NCBI GenBank assembly: GCA_946807835.1
Contig: OX327691.1
Coordinates: 17,163,688 to 17,227,687 of the forward strand
Origin: Ailanthus altissimus
Taxonomy: Eukaryota > Streptophyta > Magnoliopsida > Sapindales > Simaroubaceae
Direction of reading: 5' to 3'
Length of the DNA: 64,000 bases
A program made the position numbers and the translations under genes. A model generated the notes under the pieces. It was not told the origin of the DNA. It saw nothing but the letters and a program-made list of their open reading frames with translations, and searched no databases. Below are positions 46,725-57,769 of this stretch, piece after piece; the first letter of the stretch is position 1; each line of letters opens with the position of its first letter.

Positions 46725-47750
46725 GCTTAACTGAAAAAAGTGGTTGTTTGGGCCAACAAGTTTTGAATTTATTTGCTAGAGAGAATCAACACTTGAGCCT
46801 CGTCCTAGTTGGGCTTGTTTGTAGAAGCCTGGGTCTTCTCTTCTTTGTCGGCTACAGTAAAACCTGTAAAATACAAGCGAAACTATCGTAATGGTCTCGT
46901 CAAGGTGGGTTTCGGCGAAGACTCTCTGATGCTTAAGTCAGAAATGGTCTTTATAGCAGGAGACTGTAAAAAGTTAAGCAAAACATTGAATAATAAATGA
47001 AAATACCATTTTTCTCTCTATGTCTAGTTCTTCTGTTTTGTTCATTTGGCATTCTCCTTTGCTATTGTGTCTTTCTCTTAATTTTTATAGTACTGATCTT
47101 CAGAGGACTTTCTGGGCATATTCCCTGACATGCTTCTAACTCTGCTTCTGTTGTGCTTCTATCGCACGCCAAATATCCTTCTGCTGATCTTTTTCTAACA
47201 TACTTCTATTACAAGTCATGTAACTTTCTGATATACGTTAAGCATATTCTCGACATATATCTTATGCCTAACTTCGCCAATGAATTTGGTTAAGTGTGAG
47301 GCTAGGTTTGATTTGCTCAGATTAGTTATCTAGTAGTATCTTTCTGTTCAGTTCAAGGTCTTCTCAAAGAGCTAGTCTTTTGGTGACTTCACTAGCTGTA
47401 CTTGGTCGGCCTGTTTGGCAGACAGCCAACCTGGTGTCTGTTCTAACCCAATTTCTTCATTGATCAAGCAAGTGCTAAGATGAACTGATCTAGTTAGTGT
47501 GTAAATAGTAGTTTTGGTCGGATTATCGATGAGGTCTTTTGAATCCAAGTAGGTTCTCTATTGTTTAACCCTGCCAGGGCCTAACCCGATAGCTATTACA
47601 ATAGGCTTGTCTTTGGAGTGGGTTATCCTCAAGGTGTGGTAGGTTTTGCGGAGGGCTATTCTATAGTAAAACATCCGGCTGAGCCCTTGGGGGATAACGT
47701 TTTTTAGGCCTGGAGGCCTTAAGCTCAAAGGTGATATTTTTTATAGAAAT
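46725..47750 (-). repeat. 3' LTR of the Tat element
   Basis: It matches 59143-60218 throughout, for example 'gggccaacaagttttgaatt' against 'gggccaacgagctttgaatt' and 'tggtctcgtcaaggtgggtt' against 'tggtctcgacaaggtgggtt'. Both ends are approximate: the left start pairs 'ttaactgaaaaaag' with 'ttgactgaaaaaaa', and the right end fades after 'gctcaaaggtgat'. Confidence 0.85.
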
Positions 47751-48398
47751 AGAGGTCCATCGGTTTCTAGTTTTGATTCATTCAAAACTGGAAAGTCTAT
47801 TTTGACCTGGCCAGTTCATGTCGTTCTTCTGATCTCTGTTTGATTTCTACATTTCCTTTTTCTGTCAATTTCTCCTATGTCCGAGCTGGTCCGAACTAGT
47901 TTTTGGGCGGTGTTATGCTATCACAAGTTATTGACTGTCTTCTGAATTTGAGGATATCAGAGCTAGTCAAGTTGGTGTGATGATGTCATAGACTGCTCAA
48001 CTGGTTACTACCATATAATGGCGGCTTCTCTCAAACTTTCTTCAAGTAATAATAATGAATCTTCTCAAGCATCATCCTTGATTCATGTGAAAAGCTTCTC
48101 GAACAAGAAACTTGTCGCTAGTCGTTTATCTATTTTTGATCATGTGGCTGAAAGTAGCTAAGACCCAAAGGTCACGTCTTTTTCTGCTTTCTAAATGGAA
48201 ATTAGTTGATTGAAATAATTTGGGCTGTTAATGTACTGGATTTGACAGCCTGGGTTACTGCTTTTTGAAGAGACGTGCATTTAATGCTCTTAAAATTCCA
48301 AGACGTCACGCCTCTTTATCCCAATAGGTGTCTCTTCGATCTTCTACTAATCTTGTCCGTCCATTTAATTTGGACGATTATAATTGCTCCACTGTTGT

Positions 48399-48408
48399 CT
48401 ATAAATAG
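48399..48408 (+). promoter_or_regulatory. TATA box of the antisense gene in the Tat element
   Basis: CTATAAATAG lies about 440 bp upstream of the antisense gene's first ATG (48851), just inside the 3' LTR side of the element. It is followed by a pyrimidine-rich leader. This is a good match to a plant TATA box and it points on the plus strand, opposite to the element's own transcription. Confidence 0.6.
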
Positions 48409-49880
48409 TTACATTTTTCTTTATTTGCCTCTTTATTTTGTATTTTTCTCTGTTGTTGCCACACACTCTCTCTGGTGTAAAGGCTTTTTCTCCATCTGGT
48501 GGTTCGTAGCTGCTACTTTGTGGTTTTTTTCTTTTGATTTCTACGCATTCTTCTCGTGATTTCTTCTTCTTTTTGCTTCTTTGTCTCTGTAATTTCCTTT
48601 TTTTTATAGTACTTTTACATCCATAGTATGGGCTTCTATTACTTGATCTTGCTTTTATATCTTGGTAGCTTTGTAGTTTTTAGGCCACTTTCTGGATTTC
48701 TACTACTGTTTTCTTGCTTCGATTGCTTTTGTATCTTCTTTTGACGTTTGTTTTTTTCTTTTTCTTGTTTGCTATTTTTTGAGTGTGATTGATTATTTCC
48801 ATCCTTACTCTGCAGTGTATGTAGCCTTTAGGAAATATTTCTGTGTTTTAATGGCGTTTAGAGACAACTTAGATTTTTCAGCCGTAAACATAGCTAAAGA
48901 GGATGAGGAAATGACTCCAGAGGTCCCGCTGTTCAGGAGAAATAGTAGGGCCAAATGCAGTGGAGGGGCATCCACCTTAGCAGGTGATGTGCCTTCTTTT
49001 TTAAGAGTAACCATCACTAAGGCCGAGCCGATCTCTATCATTAAGGAGGGATAAGGTAATGACTCAGAAGACCTTGAGGAGGCTGGCAGTATGGAGGCGA
49101 TAAAGTTTGAGCTAGACACCAGATACCGTACTTTTTGCTTGAACGATGCCAACCTGGGTCACATTAGGCATTCCTACAATATCCCTGAGTTGGTCACCCT
49201 TAGGCTGCCCACCAAAGAGGATTACTCGAGCAACCTTGTCAATGGCGACGGGGTCATCTATGTGGAGTTCTAGAGGCTGGACCTTAGGCTTCCCATGTAG
49301 TGCTACTTCGCTAGGATGCTGGCCCGTCTAGGAGTAGCTTATTCCTAACTAGGTCCCAACTCCTGAAAAGTCTTAGCTAGTCTATATATTTTATAGGCAA
49401 AGGCAAGGCAGTCCCCTACTCCCTCAAATTTTTTTAAGAATTATGCTACTTGTACCACTTCAGAAGCAATGCCAAGTGCCAAATAGGCTTCTATTATCTC
49501 TCTTTCTATGGCCTCCAAAACTCAATCTTTGATTGTCCCACCTCTATGAAATTAAAAGGGGGAATGGTTCTTTATTGGGGGATAGTAGAGTCAGAGGGTC
49601 CCCAAGAGAAATGAAGGAAAGTGGGTTATTATCACTAACTTTCCTTTGGGTACAAGTCCTTATCTATTTTGTACTTCATTTTTTTATTACCCTGTACTAT
49701 TCGGCTAACACTTCTGATTTTCTTGCAGTAACCTAGGCTACTGACGTCGAGATATCCAAATAAAGACTTGATTGGATAATCGCCACACTTTAACATATTT
49801 TCCCTGTTCAAGAACTACTATTGCCAGCATCATCGAATTAAACTTTGTACCTTTCGTACCGCGCAGGCCTCATGTTCGAA

Positions 49881-49959
49881 GTAAGTTTTCTTATTTTTCA
49901 TTACCATAGACCAGTCTTCTTTCATTTCTTTTAAAGTTCACACAATATGCACTGTGCAG
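49881..49959 (+). other. Candidate intron in the antisense gene
   Basis: GTAAGTTTTC at the left and ACTGTGCAG at the right bound a 79-nt AT-rich stretch that follows the basic-protein lead-in and precedes 'tgatgtctgaacaaggtaat'. Donor and acceptor both fit plant consensus on the plus strand. Frame continuity cannot be tested because the gene is decayed. Confidence 0.55.
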
Positions 49960-50532
49960 TGATGTCTGAACAAGGTAATGGTAAAAAGAGAAAACGGAGT
50001 CGGACTGAAGGCTCCTTTGCTTTAGGCGATTGGGGTTCCCTAAACCTTGACAATGTTATAGGGTTTCTGTTTGACTCTGGCTCAAGAGGAAGTTGAGCGA
50101 AGGCACCGTCCTATGAGAAGGGGTCGTGTGATCATGTCGTTGATAGACAGGCCCTCAAAGAAAGAGCTTTAGCAAGCTCAACTGTCCAAGAGGGGGGACA
50201 AGTTCAAAGTGGCTCTCTGGAGAGATTGCGAGCTTCAACCCAGACTCCGTCTTAAGCATAAGACCACCTTACTCCCTAAACTCAAGGTAGGGGACAGGAT
50301 TCACCGACTCAATTTTTAACATAGGCAACTTCAAGTGGCCGAGCTATTGGGGAGGCAAGATAGGCCATCAATCAGCGAAGGTCCTCCTTTTTCTTGTATC
50401 CCCTTCCATACTGGTCTTAGAGGTGAGGCAAGACCTAAGCTTCATGTTCTCCTTGATATGGGAGATAGAAAGGTACTTAGCCCTAGTCTAGGTAGGTTAA
50501 GTATCTTCTCTAAAATAGGGTCTGCCTTGGAT

Positions 50533-50621
50533 GTAAGTCTTCCGCTTCTTGTTCAGTTCTATTTTGTTATGTTCACCTGTTTATATGTTCATCTGTTTTG
50601 ACTTTTCTTTATTTCGTACAG
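50533..50621 (+). other. Candidate intron in the antisense gene
   Basis: GTAAGTCTTC at the left and TTTCGTACAG at the right enclose 89 nt of T-rich sequence on the plus strand. Together with 49881-49959 and a weaker 49650-49728 (ends ...TTCTTGCAG), it gives the antisense gene a multi-exon structure. Confidence 0.55.
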
Positions 50622-51305
50622 TCCGTCTATCTTCTCTCTTGGATTTAAGCTAAAATGCTTGACTTGAAAGCCCGAGCCTAAGAGACTGAGAATGATCTTG
50701 CTTAGTCTAGCGTAAAGACCCTGCGTGTAAACAGAATTACCGAGTAAGAAAGAAAAATAGCAGATGAGGCAGATGCTAAGCTAGAGGAGATGATGACCGC
50801 CCGTGCCAAGAGAGAGCAAGCTGTCAAAGCTTAAGTGCCAAAAAAGGCTGATCAAACAAAATATGACCAACTCTTTAACCACGATCGGGAGTCGTATTGC
50901 CAATTTAACACGTTAAAATAAAGAACTTGAGACATAGCTCATTGTGGCTCTGCGAAAGATGAAGCTTATCAAGCAGAACAAGAATTCCTTGACGGCTCAA
51001 CTGGACAGTAGATTAGTCACTAGTCTGCTGGTCATGAAGAAGAATTTTGCAAGGAGCGGTTAAGGGGTTCTAGAGGTCGATCACCCTCTTCAAAGAGCAC
51101 TACCTAGATATTAACCTCCAGTGGCTCTAGAGTCTAGCCACTAGAGGCTCATACCATGAAATGAAGACCTCTGGTGCTGGTGCTGGTGCTGGTGCTAGTG
51201 CTAGTACTGGTGCTAATACTGATCATCCTGCTCCTGCCGATGCAACTGCTATTGCTGATGGTGTTATAGTTATAAACACCAACAAGGCCGTTCCTCATGT
51301 CCCAA

Positions 51306-52549
51306 TGATAAAAGCAAATTTGTCATATATTTTCTCATGATTTTATTATTAATACATTATTATTTTATGAGAATAGATGACTATTTATGTGCATTATTAT
51401 TATTTATAGGGACTTGAATGAAATAAAAAGCGGTGAAGCCTTTTTCACGTGTCGCCCCAGCGACAACTACATAGTGCCCCAGCGGTAACGCGAGTCCTAG
51501 TCCGACGAGAATTGAGAGTTTTAAGCTCATATCAATCCCAATAAAAAAGTCACTCGTTCCCAGCCTTTAAGAATAAACCCAGAGCAACCTAGAGTAACCC
51601 AAGACACATTGAAGAACACCAAGAATATAGAGCACGAGTCTTGGAGAGCAATAAGAGTTTAATTGAAGCAACTATAGAGAGATATTCAAGGCGTTCTTTG
51701 GCATCAAGAGTATCTTAAGCAGCGTAATTAAGAGCAATTCGACTTCTATATCGGTTTGCTATTGATTGTATCATGATTTATTATTATTTTTACTGTTGTT
51801 CTTTTGTAGCCATGAGCTAAACTTATTTTTTAGGGTTAATACTTGAACTCATTATGTGTGCTTAATTGTCATATCTTTTGAATATTTAATAAACTTAGTT
51901 CTTTGATATTCAAATTACTTGATCTTAATGCTTCAATATATCTAGCCAATATATGGTGAATGAGTTGGTAATATTATTGATAAACTCGGAAGAGGAACAT
52001 AATATTTAGACCTAGGTAATTTGATGCATGATTGTAAAGTAACATTCAATGTTGCATATGCAAGTTTCAATTTAGGATAGGAATATACCTAATTGGCATG
52101 TATGATCAATAAGACTTAATCTTAATGAATCTTAATTTATTACAAGTACCATAGGAATATAGATATTTAGTAAATTAAGGTATACTTGCATGACCTTGGA
52201 AGAGGCTTGTGAATACATTAGTGTCTTAATCAATAACAAAGACTAAGAGAGTTAAATATTAAAAAATTAATCATTAGAAATCATGTTTATGGATAATATT
52301 AATCCTAGGTTTTCTCTATATTGCTATCACCTAATTCTCTTTGCATTGTGTTTTTACTTTTATATTTTTTACATTCATTTTTAGATTTTTATTTTTCTGA
52401 ATAATTATTAGGAAGACGTAATTTTAGTAATTGGTTAAAAAGAAGAAATTATCCATGTGGGTTCGACATCTGACTTATTTAGTCCCTTTATTACTTGCAT
52501 ATGATAGTGTATACTTGCACTCAATTTAAGATATAGAATTATCGCATCA
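51306..52549 (+). repeat. Athila-like LTR family A, copy 3: solo LTR with target duplication
   Basis: It starts tgataaaagcaaatttgtc and ends gaattatcgcatca. The 5-mer cccaa flanks it on both sides (51301-51305 and 52550-52554). No internal element or primer site is present, so this is a clean solo LTR of 1244 bp. It splits the antisense gene of the Tat element and so is younger than that element. It is the best-preserved member of the family in this window. Confidence 0.92.
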
Positions 52550-52634
52550 CCCAACCAATCCTCTGGGCGATGCCAACCTCGGGGCGATTCCTGTTATAGA
52601 TTTAAAGCTGCCCGTCACAACTCCAGCAGCATGA

Positions 52635-53504
52635 GCTGTCGCCTTCTCTTCTACCTTCTCTCTCTTTTTCCTCTACTTTCTCTTCTTTCTTCTTTTTGTA
52701 AAGCTTAAAATTTTTGTAATGTTTGAAACTTCTTGTAATACCTTTTACCAATGAATACAAGCATATTTTATTCTTCCAGTTCTTGTACCGATCTGTTCTT
52801 CTGATAACCATTTGCAGTGAATCTGTTTTCTCATATAGGTAAAAGCACAATAACATAATCGAACCCCTTATAATATAGAATTTACAATAAAATAAGTATG
52901 TTAGAATAATTGAACCGCTCATAATAACTATAACTTGTAATAAAAGTATTTTAGCATAGCTGAGCTGTTCATGATAATAAAATTTATGATAAGAAAAGCT
53001 AACTGAACTGCCAAACCGCTTGCAATAATTAAATAATAGCAGTGATTCATAAATAACTTAGTAAGCTTTTACTATAAACGAGCAGTTCCTCCACAGCCAT
53101 AAGGCATCAAGCTCGATCGTTCAAGCGCCAATAATAACCATGCAAACTTGACCCCCCATAATAAATTAAAATAGAGACTCACCCGGCATGCTTTATGGTA
53201 ATAGCTGATTCAATAAACATATGTGACTAAACAATTGTTAATAACAAGTGCCATATAATGACTAGATCGACACAGAGATAAAAATATACATCTAAGTCTT
53301 AGGGAGTTATCAGATAACAGTCAGCTCGACATGGAAATATGACAGTAGTCAGTGAAAATCAAGATAATAACTGGCCCGTTGTTGTGATGAAAATTATCCT
53401 GCAAAGACTTGAGAGTTATAAAAAATAATGCCGCACTTAGCAAAGGCACAACTGAGTAGTCGTTAACAATAAAACGAACATGGTATAATAGCTGGCCCAG
53501 CGTG
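52635..53504. other. 3' flank of the antisense gene, no coding seen
   Basis: A pyrimidine-rich stretch (52640-52700) is followed by 'cttgtaataccttttaccaa' and 'tgaatacaagc', reminiscent of a plant 3' UTR for the antisense transcript. The remainder up to 53504 is AT-rich spacer within the Tat element with short phrases such as 'gaaccgctcataata' recurring. No protein motif was found. Confidence 0.45.
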
Positions 53505-53800
53505 ATGACATTCAACAGGGAACTTGCGGCCACTTAAGAAATCATTAAAAAATAATGGCTAGCTCAAAGTAATAATGTTGAATGAGCAACTTGCAACAAT
53601 TTAGAAATCGTTAAAAAATGATGGCCAGCTTGGAGTAATAATGCTGAATGAACAGCTTACAGCAGTTCAAAATTGTTAAAAAATTATGGCTAGCTTGGAG
53701 TAATAATGTTGCACGAGCAGCTTGCAGTCGTTCAAAAATCATTAAAAAACGATGGTGGGCTCGAAGTAATAACGTTGAATGAGCAACCTTTTATGGGTGC
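53505..53800. repeat. Tandem repeat of about 62 bp in the Tat element
   Basis: Units contain 'atggccagcttggagtaata' or close variants, 'atgttgaatgagcaact', 'gcagttcaaaa' and 'tcattaaaaaa'. About five diverged units are visible, with starts near 53490, 53560, 53622, 53684 and 53750. The array lies between the integrase end and the antisense gene. Confidence 0.8.
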
Positions 53801-53859
53801 TGTAGAAATGCCACAATAACGTTGAATGAGCAACCTTTTATTATCCTTGTAAACGTCGA

Positions 53860-54320
53860 ACTAGTAGTGGTGATATGTCTCGTAGACATCGAACCACATA
53901 ATGAAATACCTCATGGACGTCAAAGCAGTCACAATGAAATGCCCTGTGGGTGTCGAACCAATTATGGTGAAATGCCTCAATCACAATGAAATGCCTAATA
54001 GGTGTCGAACCAATTACAGTGGGCGTTGAACCAGTTATGGTGAAATACCCCGTAAACATCAAACCAATGATGGTGAAATGCCTTAATCACAGTGAAATGT
54101 CCTGTGGAAGTCGAACCAATGAGATAAAATGCCTCAATCATGGTGAAATGTCCCATGGGCATCGAAGCTGTGATGGTGAAATACCTCAATCACGGTGAAA
54201 TATCTCGTGAGTGTCAAACCGGTCATGATGAAATGTCTCAATCACGGTGAAATCCCCTGTAGGCGTTAAACCAGTGATAGTGAAATACCTCGTGGGTGTC
54301 GAACCAATCACGGTGATTTC
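53860..54320. repeat. Second tandem repeat: gtcgaaccaatcacggtgaaatgcc units
   Basis: The words 'gtcgaacc' or variants, 'cacggtgaaatg' or variants, and 'cctcaatca' alternate more than ten times over 460 bp. They build mixed units of about 25-35 bp and higher-order units near 60 bp. Because the period is often a multiple of three, open frames exist on both strands here, but they have no protein meaning. Confidence 0.8.
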
Positions 54321-54420
54321 GATGATGATGATGACACAACGATGTAGTGATAAAGATAAAAATATGATGTCATGATGATGATGATGATGATATGATGAGA
54401 TGTTGTGATATGATGATAAA
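54320..54420. repeat. GAT/ATG microsatellite
   Basis: Runs of gatgatgatgat at 54322-54333 and 54374-54392 occur with interrupted copies between and after them. It adjoins the larger tandem array. Confidence 0.9.
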
Positions 54421-54792
54421 TGGTTAGGGGAAACTCATCCAGACTAGCAGGTAGGGGTAAAACAATGATACCCCGATTCCAAAAAACTTCATCTGGACTT
54501 ATAGTTTATAAATGCGTACCCTTAAAGGAAGTCGATCCGCTTAGGTCGATCGGGGTGATTCTTCTGAGATTATCCTTGCAGGACCTTTGTCAGATGGACC
54601 AAAGGCAATGTTCGTGAGTACTCTATCACATATTCCGGACATTCATTTTCCACAAAGATACATGCAAGAACATAAACGACTTTATTAAAAATGATGTTCG
54701 TACATGGTGAATAATCATTGCATAAAGAGAAAAATAAAAAATATAGAGTAGTATTTCTTCAATAGTTCAGCATTCCACGATTTCCTCACGAC

Positions 54793-57760
54793 TCATCTGT
54801 CTGCCCCTTCGAGCTCATAAAGTCCTTTGATGCATCTGAGGACTTTATATGGTTCTTCCCAAGTCAGGCCGAGGACTCTATCCGCTGGATTTCTTGTGTT
54901 GAGCATTACTCTTCTTAACACCAGGTCTCCTTCTCCGAATTCTGTGGCCTTGACCATCTTGTATAATACCTGGCAGTCTTTTGCCGGTAAGCCGCTACTC
55001 AAATCTAGGCCTAATCTCTGAGCTGCTCGACTGAATCCAACCGTTCCTATATTAGCTCATTTTTGAAAGCTTTAGAGAAGTTTAGCACCCGGTGTGTTGG
55101 GGTTCCCATCTTCGTAGGAATCACTACTTCACTCCTGAAAGCTAATGAGAACGGCGTCTCACCTGTGGTTGTCTTGCTGGTCATTCAAAGCGCCCACAAT
55201 ACTTTCAACAGTTCTTCTACCTACACTCCCTTTCCTTCTATCAACTTCTTCTTGAGCAACTTTTTGACCACCTTATTGAAAGATTCTACATGGCCGTTGG
55301 TCTTGGGATGAGCGAAGAATGTGAATAACAGCTGTACTTCGAGCTAGTCGTAAAAATTCTTGAAGTTGTTATGGTCGAACTGCTTCCCGTGATTGGTGAT
55401 GATAGTGTGAGGGATTCCGTACTGGTATATCACATTCCTTTAAATGAAATCTTGAATGCTTTTCTCTATTATCTCTGATAATGGCCCTGTCTCAATCCAT
55501 TTGATGAAGTAGTCAACAGTTATGACCACATATTTACAAGACCCCTTGCCTTAGAGCAAAGGTCCGATCAAGTCAAGCCCCCACTAGGTGAACGACCAGG
55601 GCCCACTCATGTGGTCAACTCTTACGCAGGTGCCTGAATCGTGACAGTAAATCTTTGATACGCATCGCAACGTTAAACTAGGCTTTTAGCATCCTGAAAA
55701 GCAGTTGGCTAGTAATACCCAATCTTAAATACTTTGTGAGCCAAGGCTTCTGTTCCCAAGTCATTAGTGTAGAATCCTTCATGGATTTCCTTTATGACTC
55801 GCTCCGTCTCCAAGGGGCTCAGACATCTCATGTAGGGGTGTAAGAAGCCTCTCTGATATAACACCCCACTGATCACCGAGTGTTTGGCGGCTCAGTATTT
55901 AATTCTTCGGGCTTCTTTTTTATCAGTTAGAATTGCCCCAATCAAAATATAGTCCTTGATAAGGTCTATCTAGCTCAGTCCTGACTCGATTTGTATAATC
56001 TGTTCTTCCTCTTGAATGCTAAGCTACAATATAAGTTTCATAAGGACCGTTCGGGGTAATCTAGCATCTTCATCTGACGCCATTTAAGCGATGATATCTA
56101 CCTGGTGGTTTTCATTTCTCGAGATCAATTCTACTTTCACTTCTCTGAACTGGCTGGTCAGGCTCCTCACTTTTGCTAGATAGGTAACCCTTCTTTCTTC
56201 TCTAACCTCAAAGCTACCATTGACCTAGTTCACTACCAACTGGGAGTCACTTTTTAACAACACCTCCCTTACAGCCAATGCCCGAGCTACTCTTAATATG
56301 GCTAAGAGAGCTTTGTATTCTGCCTTATTATTCGAGGCCTTAACCCCAAAATGGATCGTATAACTGACTTCATCTCCCTCAGGGCTCACAAGAACAATCC
56401 CTACTCTATTTCTTTGCAGGTTATACACCCCGTTAATATAGAGCAACTACTTTTCTGAAACTTGATCAGGGGTTTGGGCACCTGGCCCCTCAATTTTTAT
56501 TAACTCACTGGTGCATTCAGCTATAAAATCAGCCAAAGCCTGCCCCTTGATAATTGTTCGGGGCTTATATTGAATGTCAAACTTGATCAACTCCATAGTC
56601 TATTTAACCAACCAGCCAAATAGGCTTGGCTTATGCAAGATTTGCCTTAACGGCAGGTTAATCTGCACAATGATAATGTGTACCTGAAAGTAGGACTGTA
56701 ATTTCCTTCCAAACATGATTAAGGCCAAAGCTAACTTCTCAGGGGGAGAATACCCAGCCTCCGGGCTAATGAAGACTTTACTTACGTAATATATTAGCCG
56801 CTACACCTTTTTTTCTTCTTTGACTAGTACTAAGCTCACAGCCATTTTGAGACTATTAGGTTCAACACCAATGCTTATCTTTATAGGAATGACCAAGTGT
56901 ACTAGCTCAAAAAGGTAAGCCTTCAATTGCTGGAAGGCTTGTTCACATTCCTCTGTTCACTTATTCTTTTCCTTCTTTTTTATTGCCTAAAAGAAAGTGA
57001 AGCATTTATCCGTAGCCTTGAAAATAAACCTATTCAGGATTGCAATCCTTCCTATGAGTTGCTGGATCTCCTTCACTGTGCTTAGGGACCTCATTTCTAG
57101 AATGGCTCAGACTTTATCTGGGTTAGCTTCTATCCCCTTCTGACTCACCATGAAGCCCAAACATTTCCCAGACTTCACCTCAAAAGCACATTTTTCTAGG
57201 TTCAACTTCATTTCGTTCCCTTTATATCATAAAACTTTCCTCAGATTGGCTATATAGTCCTCTGCCTTCATAGACTTAGCTATCATACCATCCACGTAGA
57301 CTTCTATATTCCTATCGATTAGGTTTTTGAAGAGTTTGTTCACTAAACTCTGGTAAGTAGCTCTAGCGTTCTTTAATCTGAACGATATTACTTGATAGTA
57401 GTATATCCCCTGATGGATGATAAATAATATTTTCTCTTAGTCAAAAGGAAACACCGAAATTTAATTATAGCTAGAAAAGGCATCCATTAAGCTTAACAGC
57501 TCATACCCGGTTGTAGCATCCACAAACTGGTCGATCTTTGGAAGGAAAAAACTATCCTTTAGACATGCCTTATTCAGATCGGTGAAATTCACGCACATCC
57601 TCCATTTCCCTTTAGCCTTCTTTACCATTACTACATTAGCCAACCAGTCAGGGTAATAGACTTCTCTGATAAAACCTGTTGCCAACAATTTTTCCACCTC
57701 TGTTGCTACAGCTTCATTTCACTCATGGTTAAAGATTTTTCTTTTCTGCTTAACCAGTCA
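54793..57760 (-). pseudogene. Tat pol: reverse transcriptase, two RNases H, integrase
   Basis: Right to left: reverse transcriptase starts near 57760 and includes 'EKLLATGFIREVYYPDWLAN', 'KGKWRMCVNFTDLNKAC', 'LPKIDQFVDATTGYELLSLM' and the catalytic box 'VYVDGM' (57285-57298), where YVDD has become YVDG. RNase H follows (near 56750-56900, 'PEKLALALI'). The second, archaeal-type RNase H at 56225-56446 has 'RVGIVLVSPEGDEVSYTIHF', 'SNNKAEYKALLAILR' and 'LKSDSQLVVN'. Integrase zinc and core lie at about 55300-56050 in broken frames. The C-terminus at 54793-55002 reads 'LVLRRVMLNTRNPADRVLG' and 'WEEPYKVLRCIKG'. The frame is mostly continuous but has several stops. Confidence 0.88.
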
Positions 57761-57769
57761 AAACGTGGG

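Larger units (their letters stand above)
48851..52634 (+). pseudogene. Antisense gene of the Tat element (putative gypsy-type transposon protein)
   Basis: From the ATG at 48851 the frame starts 'MAFRDNLDFSAVNIAKEDEE'. At 49091-49273 'LDTRYRTFCLNDANLGHIR' with 'YNIPELVTLRLPTKED' and 'VIYVEF' fits the plant 'putative gypsy type transposon' domain (Pfam Transposase_28 type). 'YFARMLARLGVAYS' continues after stops. Later parts include a basic segment ('NGKKRKRSR', 49980), a conserved-looking block at 50335-50530, a Lys/Glu/Ala-rich coiled-coil-like region at 50760-50950, and a Gly-Ala repeat at 51171-51236. The end is 'PVIDLKLPVTTPAA' and TGA (52632-52634), after the nested LTR. Candidate introns are 49650-49728, 49881-49959 and 50533-50621. 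Function is unknown; in-frame stops show decay. Confidence 0.65.

Noticed and set aside
48805..49152. 115-codon minus-strand open frame
   Set aside because: It is a mirror of the plus-strand antisense-gene exon, which has a recognisable domain and an upstream TATA box.
53841..54198. Overlapping open frames on both strands
   Set aside because: They are created by the tandem repeat period. Their His/Phe-rich translations are repeat artefacts, not a gene.
53505..54320. Possible CRISPR-like array
   Set aside because: Units are contiguous and diverged, without unique spacers of even length. The context is a plant retrotransposon.
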